DNA of 54,710 nt, taken from assembly GCA_027484405.1 (NCBI GenBank), contig JAIXTA010000027.1, positions 1-54,710 of the forward strand, given 5' to 3'. A program made the translations under genes and the position numbers. Source of the DNA: Burkholderiales bacterium (GTDB lineage: Bacteria > Pseudomonadota > Gammaproteobacteria > Burkholderiales > Burkholderiaceae_C). Positions 30,785 through 39,860 of the stretch are shown piece by piece. Under the pieces are notes generated by a model that saw only the letters and a program-made list of their open reading frames with translations, ran no database searches and was not told the DNA's origin. Numbering within the stretch: the first letter of the stretch is position 1; every line of letters begins with the position of its first letter.

Positions 30785-31711
30785 TTAGCCGTGGCGCGCG
30801 TGCTGCCACCAGCAGCGCGCGGCAGCGAGGTCCCAGAGCGCCGAGCCGACCGACTTGAAGACGATCGGCGCGCCCGGCGCGGGCTGCGGCGCATCGGCCA
30901 GCTGCGCAATCTGCGCCCAGTCCACGCCGGCCTGCAGCAGGTCGCCGGCTTCGGCGCGGCAGCCGTCGGTCGTATCCACCACGCAACGGGCGCGGCGCAC
31001 CAGAGCGGGCGGCAGCTCCGCCATGCGTGAGGTAAAGGCGCCCACGGCACAGATGAGGGCGTGCTCGGCCACGGCGTCGTCCATGACCGGCGTGCTGCTG
31101 GTGGTGGCGGTGACAATCAGCTCGGCCGTGCGCAGGCTGGCCGCGTCGCCCTGATCGGTTTGCAGGCCGTGCTCGCGTGCCAGGGCAATCAGCGGCGCCG
31201 CGCTGGCCGCGCTGCGCGTCTGCACCCGCAGCCGGTCCACGCCAAGGCAGGCGGCAAAGGCCTCCATGTGCGCATGGGCCTGGGCGCCGGCACCGATGAT
31301 CTGCAGTGTGGCGCCGCGCCAGTCCGCGCGGCCGGTGAGCTGGCGCACCGCCAGGGCCGAGAGCGCCGCGGTGCGCCGCTCGGTCACCACCTCGCCATCG
31401 AGCAGGGCCAGTCGCTGGCCGGTGCGGGCATCGATGACGAGCACGGCCGCCTGCACCGCCGGCAGCTGCTGCGCCGGGTTGCCGCCGTGCACCGTCACCA
31501 CCTTGACCACGGCCAGTTCGCCATCCGTGGCGGGCATGGTCAGCAGGACGCCGGCGTCAGGTGCATCGGGCGTGGCACCCAGGTTCAGACGGTTGCGCAC
31601 CGGGCAGCGGGCATGGCCCGCGCGCTGTGCGGCAAGGATGTCCTGCAAGGCGGCGAGCATGCCGGCCCAGGGCAGGGCAGCAGCGGTGGCCTGGGCGTCG
31701 AGGATCTTCAT
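30785..31711 (-). CDS. Ornithine cyclodeaminase/mu-crystallin-family protein (probable ketimine reductase)
   Basis: A 308-residue OCD-family protein. The substrate part is N-terminal (LLTMPATDGELAVVKVVTVH), and the NAD(P)-binding loop is LQIIGAGAQAHAHMEAFAA (about residues 125-145). The family covers ornithine cyclodeaminase and reductases for cyclic imines such as 1-pyrroline-2-carboxylate. Because it follows a FAD amino-acid oxidase gene by 55 bases on the same strand, a ketimine reductase acting on the oxidase product is the more attractive reading; this is inference. The start at 31711 (MKILDAQAT) is favoured over 31759. Confidence 0.85.
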   Translation of the reverse strand: MKILDAQATAAALPWAGMLAALQDILAAQRAGHARCPVRNRLNLGATPDAPDAGVLLTMPATDGELAVVKVVTVHGGNPAQQLPAVQAAVLVIDARTGQRLALLDGEVVTERRTAALSALAVRQLTGRADWRGATLQIIGAGAQAHAHMEAFAACLGVDRLRVQTRSAASAAPLIALAREHGLQTDQGDAASLRTAELIVTATTSSTPVMDDAVAEHALICAVGAFTSRMAELPPALVRRARCVVDTTDGCRAEAGDLLQAGVDWAQIAQLADAPQPAPGAPIVFKSVGSALWDLAAARCWWQHARHG

Positions 31712-31766
31712 GGTGCGAGGGTCCGGGGAGGCGGGTCGAAGGCCATGGGTCGGGTGCACATGGCGT

Positions 31767-32972
31767 TCAGATCACATTGCGTTCGATGTAGCGCCGACCG
31801 TCCACCAGCCGCGCGACTGTCAGCGGCGAGAGATCGAGGCTGCGGTAGGCGCCGTGCACGATCAGTTCGGCCAGACCGCGCCCGGCGGCTGCGGCGTGCT
31901 GCAGTCCGTGGCCCGAGAAGCCGTTGATGAAGTAGAGGTTGCCGCAGGCCGGGTGCAGGCCGAGCAGGGCGTTGTGGTCGATCGGGTTGAACTCGTAGTA
32001 GCCCGCCCAGGCATGCTCCACACGCAGGGCCTCGAAGGCCGGCACGCGCGCAGCCAGGGTCGGCCAGACATGAGCCTCGAAGGCCTGCAGCTCGGGTTCG
32101 AGCGGCAGGTCGTCGGCATCGTCTTCCTCGTTCGGCCCCCAGCCGGCAATGAACTGCGAACCACTGTGCCCCTCGCTGCGGAACCACAGGCCGCTGGTGT
32201 CGATGACCAGTGGCGTATGGCCGATGGTGCTGGCGCAGCGCAGGGCAAACACCGTGCGGCGGCGGGCAAAGACCGGCAGCTCGATCCCGGCCATTGCAGC
32301 CACGCTGCGTGCCCAGGGCCCGGCGGCATTGACGAAGGCGGCAGCCGCCATCCGTTCGCCACCGTGCGTGACGGCGTGGCGGATGCACCCGGCCTCGTGC
32401 TCGAGTGCCACGACGCGATCGGTCGTGAACACGGCACCGAGGGACTGCGCCTTGGCGCGCAGCGCCCGGGTGTACATGTAGCCGTCGAACCAGCCTTCGC
32501 CACCCAGGCCGAGTGAGGCGCCGGCCAGCCCCTCGACATTCAGCCAGGCAAAGCGCTGCTGCAGCTGCGCGGGCGACAGCAGGGCCACGGGCGCGTCCTG
32601 CGCACGCTGCACGGCGTGGTTGGCTTCCAGCACGGGCATGCCGGCGGCGGTGGCCAGGAACAGATAGCCGCCCTCGATGAAGCCGGTGGTCGGGGGCGGT
32701 TCGCCCGGCACCGCCAGCAGGGTCTCGGGCTGCGCCACATAGGCCAGCCCGAACTGCGACATCTGCACATTGAGCGGCGTGGAGAACTGCTGCCGGATCG
32801 ACCCGGCCGAGAGGGCCGAGGAGGCGCGGGCGTAGGTCGGGTCGGGCTCCAGCACGCGCACGCGCAGCGTCGGGTCGAGCTGCAGGGCAAACAGCGCGGT
32901 GGCGCAGCCCATGACGCCGCCACCGATGATGAGCAGGTCGGCGCTGTTGGCGTGTTCAGGATTCGTCAACAT
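31767..32972 (-). CDS. FAD-dependent amino-acid oxidase/dehydrogenase (DAO family)
   Basis: A 401-residue flavoprotein with the dinucleotide loop LLIIGGGVMGCATALFAL (about residues 13-30), ARASSALSAGSIRQQFS after it, and the C-terminal FAD segment NGFSGHGLQHAAAAGRGLAEL. This is the sarcosine/D-amino-acid/glycine oxidase group, related to FOXRED1. The substrate is probably an amino or imino acid; proline-type substrates are possible given the next gene. The ATG at 32972 is preferred to the TTG one codon earlier. Confidence 0.88.
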   Translation of the reverse strand: MLTNPEHANSADLLIIGGGVMGCATALFALQLDPTLRVRVLEPDPTYARASSALSAGSIRQQFSTPLNVQMSQFGLAYVAQPETLLAVPGEPPPTTGFIEGGYLFLATAAGMPVLEANHAVQRAQDAPVALLSPAQLQQRFAWLNVEGLAGASLGLGGEGWFDGYMYTRALRAKAQSLGAVFTTDRVVALEHEAGCIRHAVTHGGERMAAAAFVNAAGPWARSVAAMAGIELPVFARRRTVFALRCASTIGHTPLVIDTSGLWFRSEGHSGSQFIAGWGPNEEDDADDLPLEPELQAFEAHVWPTLAARVPAFEALRVEHAWAGYYEFNPIDHNALLGLHPACGNLYFINGFSGHGLQHAAAAGRGLAELIVHGAYRSLDLSPLTVARLVDGRRYIERNVI

Positions 32973-33100
32973 CAACGCAGTGCGGCGCTGGGTATTCGGT
33001 TACGGGCGAAAACGATTCAAGCTCTGTGTCATTGCGCCGAAAACGGTTTCGACTGGCGGCGAATCCGTTCTGCGGACTGCGCCACACCTCAAATCTATTC

Positions 33101-33182
33101 CCGGGCACACCTGGCGAAAGCCAGGGTCGCAAAGCTTCCGACCTAACGCATCGGCTCGATGTCATGGTAGCGGGGCTGCCGG
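33101..33182 (+). promoter_or_regulatory. Cyclic-di-GMP-I (GEMM) riboswitch
   Basis: All core parts of the GEMM-I aptamer are present in order: closing stem CCGGGCA/TGCCGG, ACACC, stem TGGC with GAAA tetraloop and GCCA, the conserved GGGTCGCAAAGC, CTTCCGACCTAA, a variable hairpin CATCGGCTCGATG, then ATGGTAGCGGGGCTGCCG. This matches the well-known Vibrio Vc2 aptamer block by block. It ends 24 bases before the protease ATG. The segment CTTCCGA (about 33134-33140) is complementary to the TCGGAG of the ribosome site, which suggests translational control. That ligand binding frees the ribosome site is inference. Confidence 0.9.
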
Positions 33183-33206
33183 CGATCCACCGTCATCGGA
33201 GTCTTC

Positions 33207-36041
33207 ATGTCTGTCCCATTCAATGGGCGCGCGTGCAGCATTGCACTTGCGTTCATCCTGCTCGCCGGCTGCGGCCAGGAGCTGAGCTCACCCGCCGCGC
33301 CTGCGGCTCAAGCCCCAATCTCTGCAGCCCCTGTGCCCCAGGACCCCGCCTTGGCGGCCGAGTCCGCACGCTATGTGGTGCGCCTGGCGCCGCTGCCCGC
33401 CGACGCCGGGCAGGTCAAGACGGCCATGTCGCCGGAGCAGCGATTCCTGCAGCTGCAAGCCGAGATGATGCAGAAGCCCGGTGCGTCCGAGGCCGTCCAG
33501 TTCAAGCCGCTGCGCACGCTCGGCACGGGCGCGGTGCTGGTGAGCGCGGCCGCAGCGTCTTCAGTCGAACAGGCCGAGGCCTTGGCCGCCCGCCTTGCGG
33601 CAGACCCGCGGGTGTTGAGCGTGGAGCGCGATGTGCGCGTCAGCACCCTGCAGGTGGGCAGCCCGGAGGCGGTGACGAACGACCCCGCCCTGCCGCTGCA
33701 GTGGGCGCTGCGCACGCGCAGCGCCGCACCCGGCGGGGCTGCCTTCCGCTCCGCCTGGGCCCGCACACGCGGCGAGGGTGTGACGGTGGCTGTGCTGGAC
33801 ACCGGCCATCTGGCCCATCCGGACCTGGTGGCCAACTCCCTGCCCGGCTACGACTTTGTCACCGACCTGACGATCGCCGGCGACGGCAACGGCCGCGACG
33901 CCGACCCCACGGACCCGGGCGACTTTTGCAACGGCCGCGCGAGCTCCTGGCATGGTGTGGCCGTGGCCTCGGAAATCGTCGGGATTGCCGACAACAGCTA
34001 TGGCATGGCCGGCGGCGCGCCGCTCGCCAAGGTGGTGCCGGTGCGCGTGCTGGGCCGCTGCGGCGGTTGGCTGTCCGACACGGCTGACGCCATTGCCTGG
34101 GTGGCCGGCGTGAATGTGCCGGGTGTGCCGCCCCTGGGCCGCAAGGTGCAGGTCGCCAACCTGAGCCTGGGCGCGAGCGGCGCCTGCCCGCGCTACATGC
34201 AGGATGCCGTGACGGCGGCCGTGCAGGCCGGCGTCACGGTGGTGGCCGCTGCAGGCAATGACTCGCTCAATGGCGTGTCCTCGCCGGCCAATTGCGCGGG
34301 CGCCATCGCGGTGGGTGCGCACAATGCCTCGGCCGATCTGGCCAATTACTCCAACCACGGCCCCGGCGTGACGCTGACCGCTCCCGGCGGTGGCGCCTGC
34401 ATGCGTTCGCTCATTTCGCCGTGCGACAGCACGCCCGTGGTGACTGCGGGTGTCAATGGCACCACGACCTTTACGGGCTACCTGGACCGCCGTGCGTTCA
34501 ATGGCACCTCGGCCGCTGCGCCTTACGTGGCGGCTGCTGCTGCGCTGCTGCATGCCGCCAAGCCAGCCATCACGCCCGCTGAAGTGCGATCCGCCCTGGT
34601 CACTTCCGCCACGCGCCATGCCGCCGGCGGATTCTGTGCCAGCAACCCGGGCGGGTGCGGCGCCGGCATGCTGGATGCCGCCGGTGCCCTGGCGCAGATT
34701 TCCGACACCCCGCTGGTCCAGCTGGAATACGGCGCAGGCATCACGCCCAGCACGCAAAGTGCCACGGCCCCGGGGTTGATCGCACGCGGCGCGACCGGCA
34801 GCCTGCTGGCGCGCGTCGGTGGCCTGCCGCAGGCCAGCTTTGCCTGGCGCCAGACCGGCGGCGCAGCGGCCACGCTGGTGGGCGGCACAACCGGGTCGAG
34901 CCTGAGCTTCACGGCACCGCAGGTGTCCGGCTTGCTGAGCTTCGAGGTCACCGCAAGCTCCGGCACGCGCCAGGCCCGGAACACCGTCACGGTCATGGTG
35001 AACAACGCACCGACCTTGCCGGCGAGCCTGCCGGGCGCACGGGTCCGCGCGCCCTACAGCTTCGCATTCGCTGCACGAGACGCCGATGGCGATGCGCTCA
35101 CCTATGCGCTGACTGCCGCACCGGCGGGCATGACGCTCGCCAGCACGGGCGCACTGAGCTGGCCGCAGCCGAGCGGCACGCTCGTGGATGTCGCTGTGCG
35201 TGTCAGTGATCCCCTGGGCCAGTCTGCGGTGCAGACTTACAGGCTCACCGTGGCCAATCAGGTGCCCGTGATCACGATGGCAGCCAGTGCGCGTGTGGTG
35301 GCGGGGGCTGCGTTGTCGGTCCCGGTGCGTGCCGTGGACCCGGACGGCAGCACCGTCACGATGAGCCTGCTGAATGCCCCGGCCGGCATGGTGCTCGGCA
35401 ACGGTGCAGTCACCTGGCCGACGCCGGTGGTCGGCCGCTACACGGTGACCGTACAGGCTCGCGATGCAGAGGGCGGCACTGCGCAGGCGCCGCTGGCGAT
35501 TGAGGTCGTGCCGGGCAACCGCGCGCCGGTGGTGAGCAACACCGTCATGTCGGGCATCAGCACGGCTGGCATCAGCGGCACGGTGCAGGCCACCGACCCG
35601 GATGGCGATCGGCTGAGCTTTGCCGTGGTGGGTGCCGTGCCCGCCGGCTTCAGCCTGGACGGCGCCACGGGCCGATTCACCTGGAGCACGCCGCGCACGG
35701 GGACGACCGTGGTGGCTGTCGTCGTTCGCGACCCGGCAGGCCTGAGCGCGCAGGGCACGCTCACCTTCAACATCGGCACGGCCAATCGCGCGCCGATCGT
35801 CCCCAGCGTGACCATCGTGACCCGCCCGGGAGCAGCAATCAGCCTGACCATTCCGGTCATGGATCCTGAAGGGGATGCGGTGACGCTGAGTCTGTCCGGT
35901 GCGCCCGCAGGCATGAGCCTGAGCAACGCGGGCCTCTTGCGCTGGGACCGAACCGTGGCCGGCAGTTACCGCTTCACCATCACGGCGCGGGATGCGCGTG
36001 GCGCGGTGGGCACAGGCACGGTCGTGATGACCGTGAACTAG
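33207..36041 (+). CDS. Secreted S8 subtilisin-like lipoprotease with Ig/cadherin-like repeats
   Basis: A 944-residue protein with a lipobox signal (AFILLAGC, Cys22). Residues 55-150 look like an I9-type propeptide (ARYVVRLAPLPAD ... LAADPRVLSVERDV). The S8 catalytic domain spans about 190-490: Asp198 in VAVLDTGH, His249 in SSWHGVAVA, the Asn of VVAAAGNDS, and Ser435 in FNGTSAAAPYVA. Residues 500-944 are about five Ig-like or cadherin-like repeats, recurring as DADGDALTYALTAAPAGM, DPDGSTVTMSLLNAPAGM, DPDGDRLSFAVVGAVPAG and DPEGDAVTLSLSGAPAGM. It is expected at the cell surface. A c-di-GMP riboswitch lies in its leader, linking it to biofilm or motility switching. Confidence 0.94.
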   Translation: MSVPFNGRACSIALAFILLAGCGQELSSPAAPAAQAPISAAPVPQDPALAAESARYVVRLAPLPADAGQVKTAMSPEQRFLQLQAEMMQKPGASEAVQFKPLRTLGTGAVLVSAAAASSVEQAEALAARLAADPRVLSVERDVRVSTLQVGSPEAVTNDPALPLQWALRTRSAAPGGAAFRSAWARTRGEGVTVAVLDTGHLAHPDLVANSLPGYDFVTDLTIAGDGNGRDADPTDPGDFCNGRASSWHGVAVASEIVGIADNSYGMAGGAPLAKVVPVRVLGRCGGWLSDTADAIAWVAGVNVPGVPPLGRKVQVANLSLGASGACPRYMQDAVTAAVQAGVTVVAAAGNDSLNGVSSPANCAGAIAVGAHNASADLANYSNHGPGVTLTAPGGGACMRSLISPCDSTPVVTAGVNGTTTFTGYLDRRAFNGTSAAAPYVAAAAALLHAAKPAITPAEVRSALVTSATRHAAGGFCASNPGGCGAGMLDAAGALAQISDTPLVQLEYGAGITPSTQSATAPGLIARGATGSLLARVGGLPQASFAWRQTGGAAATLVGGTTGSSLSFTAPQVSGLLSFEVTASSGTRQARNTVTVMVNNAPTLPASLPGARVRAPYSFAFAARDADGDALTYALTAAPAGMTLASTGALSWPQPSGTLVDVAVRVSDPLGQSAVQTYRLTVANQVPVITMAASARVVAGAALSVPVRAVDPDGSTVTMSLLNAPAGMVLGNGAVTWPTPVVGRYTVTVQARDAEGGTAQAPLAIEVVPGNRAPVVSNTVMSGISTAGISGTVQATDPDGDRLSFAVVGAVPAGFSLDGATGRFTWSTPRTGTTVVAVVVRDPAGLSAQGTLTFNIGTANRAPIVPSVTIVTRPGAAISLTIPVMDPEGDAVTLSLSGAPAGMSLSNAGLLRWDRTVAGSYRFTITARDARGAVGTGTVVMTVN

Positions 36042-36113
36042 CGGCTGCGGCGCCTCAGTGCGGCAGGGCGGGCAGGCGATACTGCCTGCCTGGACCCACT
36101 TGAGCCGCCCCGC

Positions 36114-36704
36114 ATGACGCATCCTGCCCACCCGCCCATCAGCCAGTTTCCCGTTCCTGAACTGAAGGATCTGCCCGAGGATCTGCGCGAACGCTTTCTT
36201 GCCGTGCAGGAGAAGGCTGGCTTCATCCCAAATGTGTTCCTGGCGCTGGCGCACCGGCCGGACGAGTGCCGTGCCTTCATGGCGTACCACGATGCGCTGA
36301 TGGAGAAGGGCGGGAACCTGACCAAGGCGGACCGCGAGATGATCGTCGTGGCCACCAGCGGCGAGAACCGCTGCCTGTACTGCGTGGTGGCGCATGGGGC
36401 GATCCTGCGGATCCGCGCGAAGAACCCGCTGATTGCCGATCAGGTGGCCACCAACTGGCGCAAGGCCGACATCACGCCGCGCCAGCGCGCCATGCTCGAG
36501 TTCGCGGTGAAGGTCTCGCAGCAGTCCCACGCGGTCAGCATCGAGGACCGCGCTGCGCTGCACGCCATGGGCTTTGATGACGAGGACATCTGGGACATCG
36601 TCGGCATTGCCGCCTTCTTTGCCATGAGCAATCGCATCGCCAATGCTCTGGCCTTGCGGCCCAACGATGAGTTCTATCTCATGGGCCGGGTGCCCAAAGC
36701 CTGA
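36114..36704 (+). CDS. AhpD-like peroxidase-related protein (carboxymuconolactone decarboxylase family)
   Basis: A 196-residue CMD/AhpD-fold protein of the peroxidase-related subfamily. The redox motif CxxCxxxH is present: Cys87, Cys90 and His94 in NRCLYCVVAHG. The N-terminal SQFPVPELKDLPEDLRER and the C-terminal FFAMSNRIANALALRPNDEFY are typical of this branch. It likely reduces peroxides or links disulfide exchange to a partner. It is plus-strand behind the protease gene with a 72-base gap, and is closed by a strong bidirectional terminator. Confidence 0.92.
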   Translation: MTHPAHPPISQFPVPELKDLPEDLRERFLAVQEKAGFIPNVFLALAHRPDECRAFMAYHDALMEKGGNLTKADREMIVVATSGENRCLYCVVAHGAILRIRAKNPLIADQVATNWRKADITPRQRAMLEFAVKVSQQSHAVSIEDRAALHAMGFDDEDIWDIVGIAAFFAMSNRIANALALRPNDEFYLMGRVPKA

Positions 36705-36713
36705 CCGCGCATG

Positions 36714-36747
36714 AATGCAAACGGGGCCGTGAGGCCCCGTTTGCATT
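36714..36747. terminator. Bidirectional terminator
   Basis: AATGCAAACGGGGCC and GGCCCCGTTTGCATT form a perfect 15-base-pair stem with a GTGA loop, between two convergent genes. The A-rich and T-rich stem ends can serve both directions. Confidence 0.88.
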
Positions 36748-36765
36748 CCGAACCGCAACGCGGCG

Positions 36766-37497
36766 TCAGGACTTCTTGGGTGGCGCGTTGCTGCCGGCGG
36801 CGGGTGGGGTACCGGCCGGAGTCGCCGGTGTCGCCGGGCGGGAGGGCGGGCCGCTGCCCTGGTTGGGCAGGCGGCAGCCGATCTGGCGGTTGGCGCCCGT
36901 CAGCTGCTCGAAGTAGGCCAGGGGTGCCGCGCACTGCAGCTTCTCCGTGGGTGCCACCGAATCGGCCGTTCCGTTGCAGACGAAGGCGCCGGTGCGCGGG
37001 TTGATCGACGCACGGTTCAGGTTCCAGCCCCAGGGGCAGGTCGTGGCATCCGGCAGGGGCACAGCGGGCGGGGCTGCGGGCGTTGCAGGATAGGGCTGCG
37101 CCGGCTTGGCTTCGGTCACGGTGATGACCTGCTTCTGGGTCTTGCCGGAGCAGGGCAGGGCGATGCCGACGATCTTCGGCTCGGCCGAGACCGTAAAGGT
37201 GCCGGGGCGCGTGAAGGTGTAGCGCACCACGGCCGGCATGTCGCTGTCCTTGGTGATGCGCAGATCGACCGATTTGCCGTCGCCGTAGACGATGCGCAGG
37301 CCACAGTTGATGCCGGCCTTTTCAGCAACTTCCAGCTGGGCCGTGATGCGGATTTCCTGTCCGACCGTGGCCGTGCCGGGTTCGAGTCGAAGGCTGGTCA
37401 GCGTCTGGGCCGAGGCGGTACCGGCCAGCAGGAGGCTGCTGGCGCAAGCCGCCAGCCATCCCAGGCGTGCAGAGCGGCGGGAGACAGGTGTGCGCAT
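36766..37497 (-). CDS. Exported proline-rich protein of unknown function
   Basis: A 243-residue protein with a signal peptide (LGWLAACASSLLLAGTASA, cut before QTLTSL). Residues 30-130 look like an Ig/PKD-type beta domain: LRLEPGTATVGQEIRITAQ, NCGLRIVYGDGKSVDLRI and RYTFTRPGTFTVSAEPKIVG. A Pro-rich linker follows, then a Cys-containing stretch TCPWGWNLNRASINPRTGAF, AADSV-like loops and IGCRLPNQG. The C terminus is Pro/Ala/Gly-rich and ends in lysines. The periplasmic role is unknown. I take the start at 37497 from the signal sequence. Confidence 0.7.
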   Translation of the reverse strand: MRTPVSRRSARLGWLAACASSLLLAGTASAQTLTSLRLEPGTATVGQEIRITAQLEVAEKAGINCGLRIVYGDGKSVDLRITKDSDMPAVVRYTFTRPGTFTVSAEPKIVGIALPCSGKTQKQVITVTEAKPAQPYPATPAAPPAVPLPDATTCPWGWNLNRASINPRTGAFVCNGTADSVAPTEKLQCAAPLAYFEQLTGANRQIGCRLPNQGSGPPSRPATPATPAGTPPAAGSNAPPKKS

Positions 37498-37678
37498 GGT
37501 CTGTTGAAGTGGGGCGTGGCTGACGCCATGACGGCGCCGGCGGTTCTGGGGAGGCCGACGATGCGGCCAGCAAGCTGCAATGCTAACGGGCTCGGGACAG
37601 GCGGGTTTCGGCCTGCCCCGGCTCTTTGTGAGCATTTGTGCCCCACGGCACGCAAAACGCACCGTGGCATCCGGCGAC

Positions 37679-39679
37679 TCAGCGCTTGCCGCTGATCTCG
37701 GCAAAGAAGGCGTCGCTGTTGGGTTTGCGGCCCAGGAAGGCCTCCACCAGCTCATGCGGCGGGCGCTGGGCGCCGGGTGCCAGGATCAGCTGCCGGTAGG
37801 CGCCACCCACCTTCTGGTTGAGCATGCTGCCGCCGAAGGCCGAGAGCATGTCCAGGGCCAGCACCTCGCTCCACATGTAGCCGTAGTAGCCGGCCGCGTA
37901 GCCGCCCACCAGGTGGCCGAAACCGGCCGGGAACATCGTGCCCTCCACATAGCCCAGGGGCGTGCTGCCCTGGATGCGCTTCCAGGCGTCCAGGCTGGTC
38001 TTGTCCTTGCGGTCGTGCGTGAGGGCCATGTCAAAGCTGGCGTACACCCATTGCGTGGCATAGCGCAGGCCGGCGCCGAACTTGCGAGCAGCATCCAGCT
38101 GGGCAATCTGCTCCTTGGAGAGCACCGGGCAGCTCGGGCCGCAGACCTGGGCGAAGAACTTCAGCGGTTCCTCGCGGCGGGCCCATTCCTCGAACATCTG
38201 GGAGGGCGCTTCGACGAAGTCGCGCTTCACGCTCGTGCCCGCCTGGGCATTGAAGCGCGCCACGGACAGCGCACCGTGCAGGGCGTGGCCGAACTCGTGC
38301 AGCAGGGTCTCGAGCTCGTTCTGGTCCAGGCCCTCGCGGTTCAGGTTGGTCACCAGCACCGGGATCGGCGTGCGGCCCGTGAGCTTGGACACATTGCGCA
38401 CCGGCCAGACGGCGGCGTGGTTGTACTTGCCCTCGCGCGGGAAGAGGTCGAGGTAGATCGAGGCGATGAAGGCATTGCTCTTGGCGTCGAACACATTGAC
38501 CACGCGCACATCCGGATGCCAGGTCGGGACCTTTGTTTCCTCGAAGCGGATGCCGTACAGCGTCTCGGACAGGCGCAGCATGAAGCGCACGCTGGCCTCG
38601 GTGGGGAAGTACTTGCGCAGGGCCTCGTTGTCCACGCTGTAGCGCTCCTTCTTGAGCGCCGTCTGCAGGAAGGAGACGTCCCAGCGGTTCACGCGCGTGG
38701 CGTCCAGCGGCGTGCCGAAGGTCTTGGCCTTGAAGGCGCGCAGCTCGTCGATGTCCTGCTTCTCGCGCTCGAGCGTGGCCTTGCGCACGCTGGCCAGGAA
38801 GTCCATCACGGCCTTGGGGTTGCCGGCCATCTTGCGCTTGAGCGTGAGGGCCGCGAAGTCGGGGTAGCCGTAGAGGCCGGCCAGCTCCTGGCGCAGCTCG
38901 GTGATCTGGTCGAGCAGCTTGAGGTTCTGCGCGCCGCCCTCGCTCTGCTTGGCGCGCCACACGCGTTCACGCACGCCTTCGTTGCGTGCGAGTTCCATGA
39001 TGGGGATGTAGGTCGGGTAGTCCAGCGTGACGAGCAGGCGGCCCTGGTCGTCCTTCTTGAGCTTGTCGATCACCGCCTGCGGCGTGCCTGCAAGCTCCTC
39101 GGCCGTGACCGGTACCTTGGTGCCATCCTCGCGCACATTGCGCTCGAAGTCCTTGGCGATGTTGGCCATCTGCTCGGTGATGGCCTGCACGCGCTTGCGC
39201 TTGGCCGGTGGCAGGGCGATGCCGCTGTCTTCAAAGGCGTCGAGCAGGTCCTGCTTGTAGACGCGTTCCACGGCGTCGGCCGGTTTGGCAGCCTTGACGC
39301 GCCTGAACAGACGCTCGCTCTGGTAGATCTGGGTTTCGAGCGGCGCGTACTTCACGGTGCAGTTGTCCGCTGCGTCGCGCGTGGCCTTGTCGGTGCTGAC
39401 GTTGCCGATGATGTACAGCGGGCCGGACACGTCCTCGATGAACATCGACAGCTCGTTCATGGCGCGGAACACGTTCCTGTTCACGCCGCCGGACTCGATC
39501 CTGGCCAGCATGGCGCGCGCGGCGGCAAGGTCCTTGTCGCAGCGCTCGGCGATCTGCGCGGCGGTGGGGACGGGCAGTTGGGGCCGCGCGGGGGCAGCGA
39601 CGGGTTTGGCAGCGGTCTGGGCAAGAACGCCTGAGGCGGCCAGTGCAAGGCTCAGGGCAGCAAGGGTGTGACGCTTCAT
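37679..39679 (-). CDS. Exported M3-family zinc metallopeptidase (oligopeptidase)
   Basis: A 666-residue thimet-oligopeptidase-type enzyme with a signal peptide (HTLAALSLALAASGVLAQ). The zinc site HEFGH is at His461-Glu462-His465 in ETLLHEFGHALHGAL, with the third ligand expected in the following VEAPSQMFEEWA. The C-terminal GGYAAGYYGYMWSEVLALDM is characteristic. It would degrade short peptides in the periplasm, unlike the cytoplasmic PrlC/Dcp members. The start at 39679 is set by the signal peptide; the frame is open further upstream without similarity. Confidence 0.94.
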   Translation of the reverse strand: MKRHTLAALSLALAASGVLAQTAAKPVAAPARPQLPVPTAAQIAERCDKDLAAARAMLARIESGGVNRNVFRAMNELSMFIEDVSGPLYIIGNVSTDKATRDAADNCTVKYAPLETQIYQSERLFRRVKAAKPADAVERVYKQDLLDAFEDSGIALPPAKRKRVQAITEQMANIAKDFERNVREDGTKVPVTAEELAGTPQAVIDKLKKDDQGRLLVTLDYPTYIPIMELARNEGVRERVWRAKQSEGGAQNLKLLDQITELRQELAGLYGYPDFAALTLKRKMAGNPKAVMDFLASVRKATLEREKQDIDELRAFKAKTFGTPLDATRVNRWDVSFLQTALKKERYSVDNEALRKYFPTEASVRFMLRLSETLYGIRFEETKVPTWHPDVRVVNVFDAKSNAFIASIYLDLFPREGKYNHAAVWPVRNVSKLTGRTPIPVLVTNLNREGLDQNELETLLHEFGHALHGALSVARFNAQAGTSVKRDFVEAPSQMFEEWARREEPLKFFAQVCGPSCPVLSKEQIAQLDAARKFGAGLRYATQWVYASFDMALTHDRKDKTSLDAWKRIQGSTPLGYVEGTMFPAGFGHLVGGYAAGYYGYMWSEVLALDMLSAFGGSMLNQKVGGAYRQLILAPGAQRPPHELVEAFLGRKPNSDAFFAEISGKR

Positions 39680-39860
39680 GAAGTCAGGGCGCTCCGCAGG
39701 GCGGAGGCGCGCGTGCAAGTTGAAGAAGCGCGCAGTGTAGGTGCCGGGTTGCGGGAAAACCCGAAGGTTGGCGTCCGATGGAACGAACTGCGGAAATCGA
39801 TGAATGAACGGCTTCCGTGTGCTGCAGCGCAGCAATGGCGTGCAGTGTGATTGGGCTGCG

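Noticed and set aside
37640-37676. Hairpin CCACGG ... CCGTGG as a terminator downstream of the M3 peptidase gene
   Set aside because: The inner part of the stem does not pair well and there is no T-tract, so support is too weak to list it as a feature.
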